Positions 42,752 through 47,367 of a DNA stretch of 47,367 bases are shown here, piece after piece (the stretch's first letter is position 1; each line of letters begins with the position of its first letter). The stretch spans positions 1 through 47,367 of the forward strand of contig JAUCBJ010004835.1 in NCBI GenBank assembly GCA_032718475.1, written 5' to 3'. This stretch comes from Nemertoderma westbladi. Its lineage: Eukaryota > Xenacoelomorpha > Nemertodermatida > Nemertodermatidae. The translations under genes and the position numbers were made by a program. Under the pieces are notes generated by a model. The model saw nothing but the letters and a program-made list of their open reading frames with translations, did no database searches and was not told the DNA's origin.

Positions 42752-44265
42752 CGATTTTGCCTTTAAATTCTTTTTATAAGCGTTTTAAAAAAGTGTCTTT
42801 TGCGAAATCGCACCCTCCTCCGTATCGTGGACATTCTTCACATTAGTCGTATTTTTTTTCATATCATTAAAAAGCTTGCCTTGCAAGGATTCCAAATATG
42901 TAACAATATCTGAAATTCGTTGAGAAAAAGTTCGCTGCAGGCCATTTATTCTATTGTTTCTATTGTTATTTTATATTAGTTCATTTTTTTACTATTTGTT
43001 TTTTCAGCTAACAATGCGGGATGGCCCTTTGCAGACTAAACAGCTGTTTGGGGCCGTTTCCCAGGCTGCGGATGGATAGGGAGGCGGAATAGCATTTCAC
43101 ACGATTTGTGATTGTGATTTGTCTGCTTATACGACTGTGTATTAAATTAGTTGTTACGGCGACGGCGACAAATACTGAGAGGTCAGCCTCGTAGTCGCCC
43201 AGAATACTTGCAATACTTGCATAAGTCAAAATTCCAGGGGAAAAATTGCGCTTAATGGTTATTGCTTGTGTCTGTGTGACCACTTCCTGTAAAAAAAATC
43301 TATATTCTACATCTACCTTCATACTAGAGCTTGGTATGGGGTAAGGTTTAAAGGGCTGGAAGGATTGGTTAGGCCATAGGGAATAAAAACACAAGCAATA
43401 CTCATGTCCACCTAAAGAAAGACTACAAGTAGTAAGGACCATTGAAAATGCCAGTGACTCATCCCATTGCCATTACGATTACCACTAGGCTGCAGTGCGG
43501 CTATGCAAAGATAATAATTAACCACCACATACAGCTGAGCACTCAAACAGTAGACAGGCAAAGCATGGAGTCAACCAAGAAAGCAAACCATCGTAGTAAC
43601 CAAGCATACAAGACTGAGTGGAGATTGGGTGGCGGTTGCCTGGCCAATGTACCTTATTGCCAGCCTAGCTAGAGAGAGTATAGAGTATATTGTGCAGGGC
43701 TGGCCGGGCCATGGCTGATGGGCTTGAACCACGACAACCCAGGCAGCCAGGTTCACAAAGTCACTAATACATTATCGAAGGCTGTAACTAACTGACTAAC
43801 AGAAGTTTACCTTGGCCGGAGAGCTATGGGCTCGTTATCTATTGGGAACAATTATTACCTTAATCATTTAGAGGGCTAGTAGCACTAAGGAGGAATAAAG
43901 CTCAGCACCAGAGATAAGATAGCTATGGATGTGTGTAGTTAATCTTATATTTCAACGAAATTCAGATTGATTGTGTTACACATTTGCATGGCCAGCTTTC
44001 TAACAGTACCAACAAATCACTATGACTGTATGATGTTGAAGAATAACTGCGCTGTAACTGGTGCAATATCGACGGAGATATACCTTTTTTTAAACGCTTC
44101 TAGCTGTCTAGTTAAAGAATGAAAGCAAAAATAAATTCCTTTCATGCCTCACCCACTAAGGAGGAGGGAAGGGAGGTAAAAATATCTGTTTCAAATTTCA
44201 AGCAATATTATTAAGATTTCTAAAAACATTGGGCGGATGGTGGGGGGGGGGGGGGGGGGGGGGGC
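42752..44265. mobile_element. Degenerate second copy of the foldback element
   Basis: 42752-42957 matches the inner part of the left arm of 13714-14602 (CGATTTTGCCTTTAAATTC, TAAGCGTTTTAAAAAAGTGTC, ACAATATCTGAAATTCGTTG, GGCCATTTATTCTATT). 43950-44265 is a diverged inverted counterpart (CAACGAAATTCAG, CTTTTTTTAAACGCTT, GTTTCAAATTTCAAGCAATA and a poly-G run at 44242-44264). About 1 kb of unrelated DNA lies between the arms. The outer part of the left arm is missing at the LINE junction. Confidence 0.65.
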
Positions 44266-44281
44266 AGGTACCTTTGGTGTC

Positions 44282-44342
44282 GTCGCGTTACGGCTACTGT
44301 CGCGTTACAACAATTTTTTGGGAGATTTAGCCGTAACGCGAC
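44282..44342. other. Hairpin with perfect 15-bp stem
   Basis: GTCGCGTTACGGCTA (44282-44296) pairs with TAGCCGTAACGCGAC (44328-44342) across a 31-bp loop that contains another GTCGCGTTAC. CpG-rich in AT-rich surroundings. Confidence 0.7.
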
Positions 44343-44564
44343 ATTAGCCGTACCAGTACCGCCACTGCGCCGGTACCTTCAAGCTTCAACCTGAATAAAG
44401 AAACTATCTATATTCCAGGGCATGGTGTATAGCTGTATAGGGGGAGCGGAGAGGGGTAGGACTCTCAATGCACTAAAATACAACACTCTGTCAGCAGGCA
44501 GGGTCATATCGACGCAAAACTGCAAAATAACAGCTGATCCTAAAATTGCAGCAGCAGCAGACAA

Positions 44565-45090
44565 TTGCCCCCTGAGGACAATTGCTCCCCGGGCATATTT
44601 GCCCTGAGAACAATTGCCCCTGAGGACGATTGCCCCCTGCAACCCTGAGGACAATTGCCCCTTGAACAATTGCCAATTGGATAATTGCCCCTTGGACAAT
44701 TGCCAATTGGATAATTGCCCCTTGGACAATTGCCAATTGAATAATTGCCCCTTGGACAATTGCCAATTGGATAATTGCCCCTTGGACAATTGCCAATTGG
44801 ATAATTGCCCCTTGGACCATTGCTCACCGAACAATTGCCCCCTGGGCAATATCCCTTGAGGACGATTGCCCCTTGGACCATTGCTCACCGAACAATTGCT
44901 CCCCGGGCATATTTTCCCTGAGAACAATTGCCCCTGAGGACGATTGCCCCCTGCAACCCTGAGGACAATTGCCCCTTGAACAATTGCCAATTGGATAATT
45001 GCCCCTTGGACAATTGCCAATTGGATAATTGCCCCTTGGACAATTGCCAATTGGATAATTGCCCCTTGGACCATTGCTCACCGAACAATT
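44565..45090. repeat. Tandem repeat with 30-bp unit built of two 15-bp halves
   Basis: Alternating TTGCCCCTTGGACAA and TTGCCAATTGGATAA halves, each containing CAATTG at the joints. Two blocks (about 44645-44825 and 44960-45085) lie inside a larger direct repeat with an offset of 314 bp (GCTCCCCGGGCATATTT at 44584 and 44898). Every frame stays open, so the ORFs across it are not credited as genes. Confidence 0.9.
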
Positions 45091-45401
45091 TTTCTATACA
45101 TAGAAATTTATTTTTGTACATACAAAATATGTATTTCGATATGCTCTATCTAATGATATAAATTTCAATATACGTACCGAACACGAAACTTTCGTACTTG
45201 ATTTTTGTAATTTTACATACAAATTCAAGTCAAAAATTGCTCAGTTGACGACAGTTGTCCACCCCCTTTCAGGGTGTCCGTCCACCCCCATTCTGGGTAG
45301 TGCTCCCTAACTGTAGTCAGTACATCTATACATACACGCTTATTCACTTACTTATACAGATATGTATTCAATTTCTGATTCTCTACTGTAAGTGCTGAAG
45401 T
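45091..45401. other. Spacer, no gene seen
   Basis: AT-rich with a duplicated GTCCACCCCC phrase near 45258 and 45280. Confidence 0.5.
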
Positions 45402-45411
45402 GTGCATACTG

Positions 45412-45722
45412 CATTGGAGGTGTCTCATTGGTTCCCCCAAGCTTGACACTAGAACAAAATCGCCTCCGCTTTGCAGGACATTGCTTTCGCCGTGAGGACC
45501 AGCCAGTGCATAATCTTGTACTTTGGCAACCTCATGGAGTGAATAAGCATGGTGGACAGCCCATGACTTTCTTGAGACGCATCTTAAAGATGGCCTTAAA
45601 GATGCGGATGATCTAGCAAATGTCATGGGTGATAGGGAGTTGTGGCGGTGCAATTTTGTTGACAAGCCGGCACAGCATTCTTAAAAATGCAGCTGCAATG
45701 CAGCATGCCGATCCTAGTAGTA
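45412..45722 (+). mobile_element. Short 3' end copy of the RTE-like LINE with TSD
   Basis: Carries only the C-terminal LINE codons (IGGVSLVPPSLTLEQNRLRF, then AGHCFRRED) and the 3' tail GATCCTAGTAG. It is flanked by GTGCATACTGCAT at 45402-45414 and 45723-45735; the last base or two may be microhomology with the LINE. A 4-bp deletion near 45592 shifts the frame relative to the longer copies. Strong 5' truncation is normal for LINE insertions. Confidence 0.9.
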
Positions 45723-45735
45723 GTGCATACTGCAT

Positions 45736-46138
45736 ATTAGCATATTAATGCATGATTGTTAAGCGATATAATAGGATTATACTGATATACGAAACCTGTG
45801 AAAGTGAATACAAAGCCTCGCTGGTAGTAAGACATGTAGGAGTTACATCACAGCTCTATACTGGTATAGACCTCTGGACCTACTGCAGGTAGATGCGGCC
45901 ATCCTATTCATCAATCTGACTAAAGCCCAGTGGCCATTTGGGAGTCTGAGTCTGTTGCTATTAGGTACGTGATACCTACGGCTTGGGGAAGTTTGTAGTT
46001 AGGCAATTGAGACTCAGAAAGATGTCACTCATATCCCAGCAGGTATGTCTAGCAGATCTCAAGTAGCAAGTCGGGCATCCTTTGATGTTCGGAGATCTCA
46101 AAGGCAACCCGATTTGGCTGCAATTGTGAGGAAATAGG
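45736..46138. other. Spacer, no gene seen
   Basis: Unremarkable mixed sequence running into the right end of the inverted-repeat element. Confidence 0.5.
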
Positions 46139-46213
46139 CAGCGAGATTTGGTTTCACAAAGCAGCGAAATCTCGCTGAAAATACCCAACTGGTATTGGCT
46201 GATTGGTTAGAAC

Positions 46214-46507
46214 TAGGGCTCGATCGGAGCTCCGGCCTCCGGCTCCGGCTCCGGCCATTTTGGCACCTCCGGCTCCGGCTCCGGTAAAAATATTGCCGGA
46301 GTTAATTTTTTAATAAAATTATATTTCGTGCATATTCTAATCTGAACAATTATTTAAAACTACCGGTATAAGTACTGTAGTACAGCTTCAATATCAAGTA
46401 TAATCTGATAATACTGCAGTATTTACTTAAAGTCAATGACTGACTGACTGTACTGCAGTACTGGTACTGGCCAGCTGGCTGACTGACTAACAGACTATTA
46501 CAGATAG
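46214..46507 (+). repeat. Partial duplicate of the hAT-like MITE (left part)
   Basis: Begins TAGGGCTCGATCGGAGCTCC like the element at 46508 and follows it for about 294 bp, including the CTCCGGCTCCGG-rich end and TGCCGGAGTTAATTTTTTAA, ending in ACAGATAG. It has no matching right terminus of its own before 46508. Confidence 0.75.
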
Positions 46508-47046
46508 TAGGGCTCGATCGGAGCTCCGGCCTCCGGCTCCGGCTCCGGCCATTTTGGCACCTCCGGCTCCTGCTCCGGCTCCGGTAAAAATATTGCCGGA
46601 GTTAATTTTTTAATAAAGTATTATATTTCGTGCATATTCTAATCTGACAGTCTGAACAATTATTTACACTATAAGTACTGTCAGACTGTAGTACAGCTTC
46701 AATATCCAGCAGTCCAGCATACTGGCATAATACTGCAGTATTTATTAGGCCTGCTTAAAGTCAATGACTGACTGACTGTTGACTGTACTGCAGTACCAGT
46801 ACTGGTACTGGCCAGCTGGCTGACTAGCAGACTATTACAGATAGGCCCTACTGTCTGACTGTAAAAAATTGTAAATGCTATGATTGTACACTGCAGCACG
46901 ATATCCATACTTTATTTATTTTTTAATAGGCCTAAATAATTAAATTTTTAAAATTTTTGAAAAACTCCGGCTCCTGCTCCGGCCAAATTGTCCAACTCCG
47001 GCTCCTGCTCCGGCTCCGGCCAAATCCCAACTCCGATCGAGCCCTA
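46508..47046. mobile_element. hAT-like MITE with 8-bp TSD
   Basis: Terminal inverted repeats TAGGGCTCGATCGGAG (46508) and CTCCGATCGAGCCCTA (ending 47046). The flanking 8-bp ACAGATAG at 46500-46507 and 47047-47054 is a perfect duplication. TA-purine-N-G ends and 8-bp duplications are hallmarks of the hAT superfamily. Both subterminal regions are rich in CTCCGG/CCGGAG words. The interior includes a copy of the right flank (ACAGATAGGCCCTACTG near 46838), so a tandem duplication has complicated the locus. No transposase. Confidence 0.7.
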
Positions 47047-47054
47047 ACAGATAG

Positions 47055-47367
47055 GCCCTACTGTAAAAAATTGTAAATGCTATGATTGTACACTGTCAGA
47101 CTGTACCACGACAGCCATTTACTGCTGTCATGTCAGCATACTGTACTGCAGTACTGGTACACGTACGGTACAGCGGTAGGCTACCTACAGTACACACCTC
47201 TACCACAGTTAGACAGTTAGTGAGTTAGGTACTGTAGGTAATTTTTAGCCGTCAGGCCGTCGCCGTCAGCGTCAGGCCGTCTGTCCGTGATAGATTAATT
47301 ACTTAAATTTTAAATTGAAAATTCGTAAATCTATAAATTATGAAATTAATTAGACCTACAGTCCCTA
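47055..47367. other. Right flank, no gene seen
   Basis: Starts with the segment duplicated near 46846-46905 (GTAAATGCTATGATTGTACA), then short GTAC/CAGT-rich and GCCGTCAGCGTCAGGCCGTC repeats. Confidence 0.5.

Larger units (their letters stand above)
39881..46191. mobile_element. Region bounded by ~54-bp terminal inverted repeats (putative large DNA transposon)
   Basis: The left end starts CAGTTGGGTATTCTCAGCG and the right end is its inverted counterpart: 39881-39911 and 46161-46191 match at 30 of 31 positions, and the similarity continues for another ~22 bp containing ACCAAATCTCGCTGC. Each end therefore holds two opposed copies of an AGCGAGATTT core. A further palindromic core lies at ~40117-40138. 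No target-site duplication and no transposase are recognised, and the interior is filled with other repeats. The two ends may belong to one large non-autonomous element or to two separate family members. Confidence 0.5.

Noticed and set aside
43008-43442. 144-codon minus-strand ORF between the arms of the second foldback copy
   Set aside because: No recognisable motif, mixed composition and no homologue in the intact foldback copy; most likely chance.
44614-44859. Pentapeptide-repeat-like protein (xNCPLD/NCQLD)
   Set aside because: It arises from a 15-bp tandem DNA repeat that is open in other frames and on the other strand as well; short, with no non-repeat flanks.

Overview
The window is repeat-dominated metazoan DNA. 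There is no bacterial-style gene layout. It contains several LINE copies, a BEL/Pao and a Ty3/gypsy LTR retrotransposon, foldback and TIR elements, a 10-kb satellite, and one plausible host gene. That gene, on the minus strand at 13058-13597, has a KRAB-like domain of the PRDM9/SSX type. Together with the transposon mix it points tentatively to an invertebrate deuterostome, possibly an echinoderm or relative. I cannot name the species.

Layout, left to right. 136-2242: two inverted copies of an RTE-like LINE, 626-bp arms head to head. 2243-12349: about 335 copies of a 30-bp satellite with higher-order duplications. 13058-13597: the KRAB-like ORF. 13714-14602: a foldback element with 410-bp arms and poly-C/poly-G tracts. 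15286-19065: tRNA-like SINE head, LINE fragments, and an old LINE split by a younger LINE that is flanked by a 9-bp target-site duplication (TSD). 20142-32886: a structurally complete LTR retrotransposon on the minus strand (1.17-kb LTRs, TG...CA, 5-bp TSD GACTG). It encodes a 1635-aa Gag-protease-like protein without a reverse transcriptase (RT) and an unrecognised 376-aa second protein. 34340-35593: a CR1/jockey-like RT relic on the minus strand carrying a 3 x 166-bp internal triplication. 35594-39880: a Ty3/gypsy element on the minus strand, also lacking the RT catalytic core, with one stop and one frameshift. 39881-46191: a stretch bounded by ~54-bp terminal inverted repeats (TIRs); inside are a small MITE, a second foldback copy, LINE 3' ends, and a second 30-bp tandem repeat. 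46214-47046: a tandemly duplicated hAT-like MITE with an 8-bp TSD.

How it fits together: most of the sequence is a pile-up of nested insertions whose relative order can be read from TSDs and interruptions. The LINE copies are nearly indel-free relative to each other, and the BEL LTRs differ at only a handful of sites, so both families moved recently. The most unusual items are the BEL-like element that keeps gag and protease, has no RT and carries an extra ORF; the 30-bp satellite starting exactly at a LINE 3' tail; and the KRAB-like ORF.
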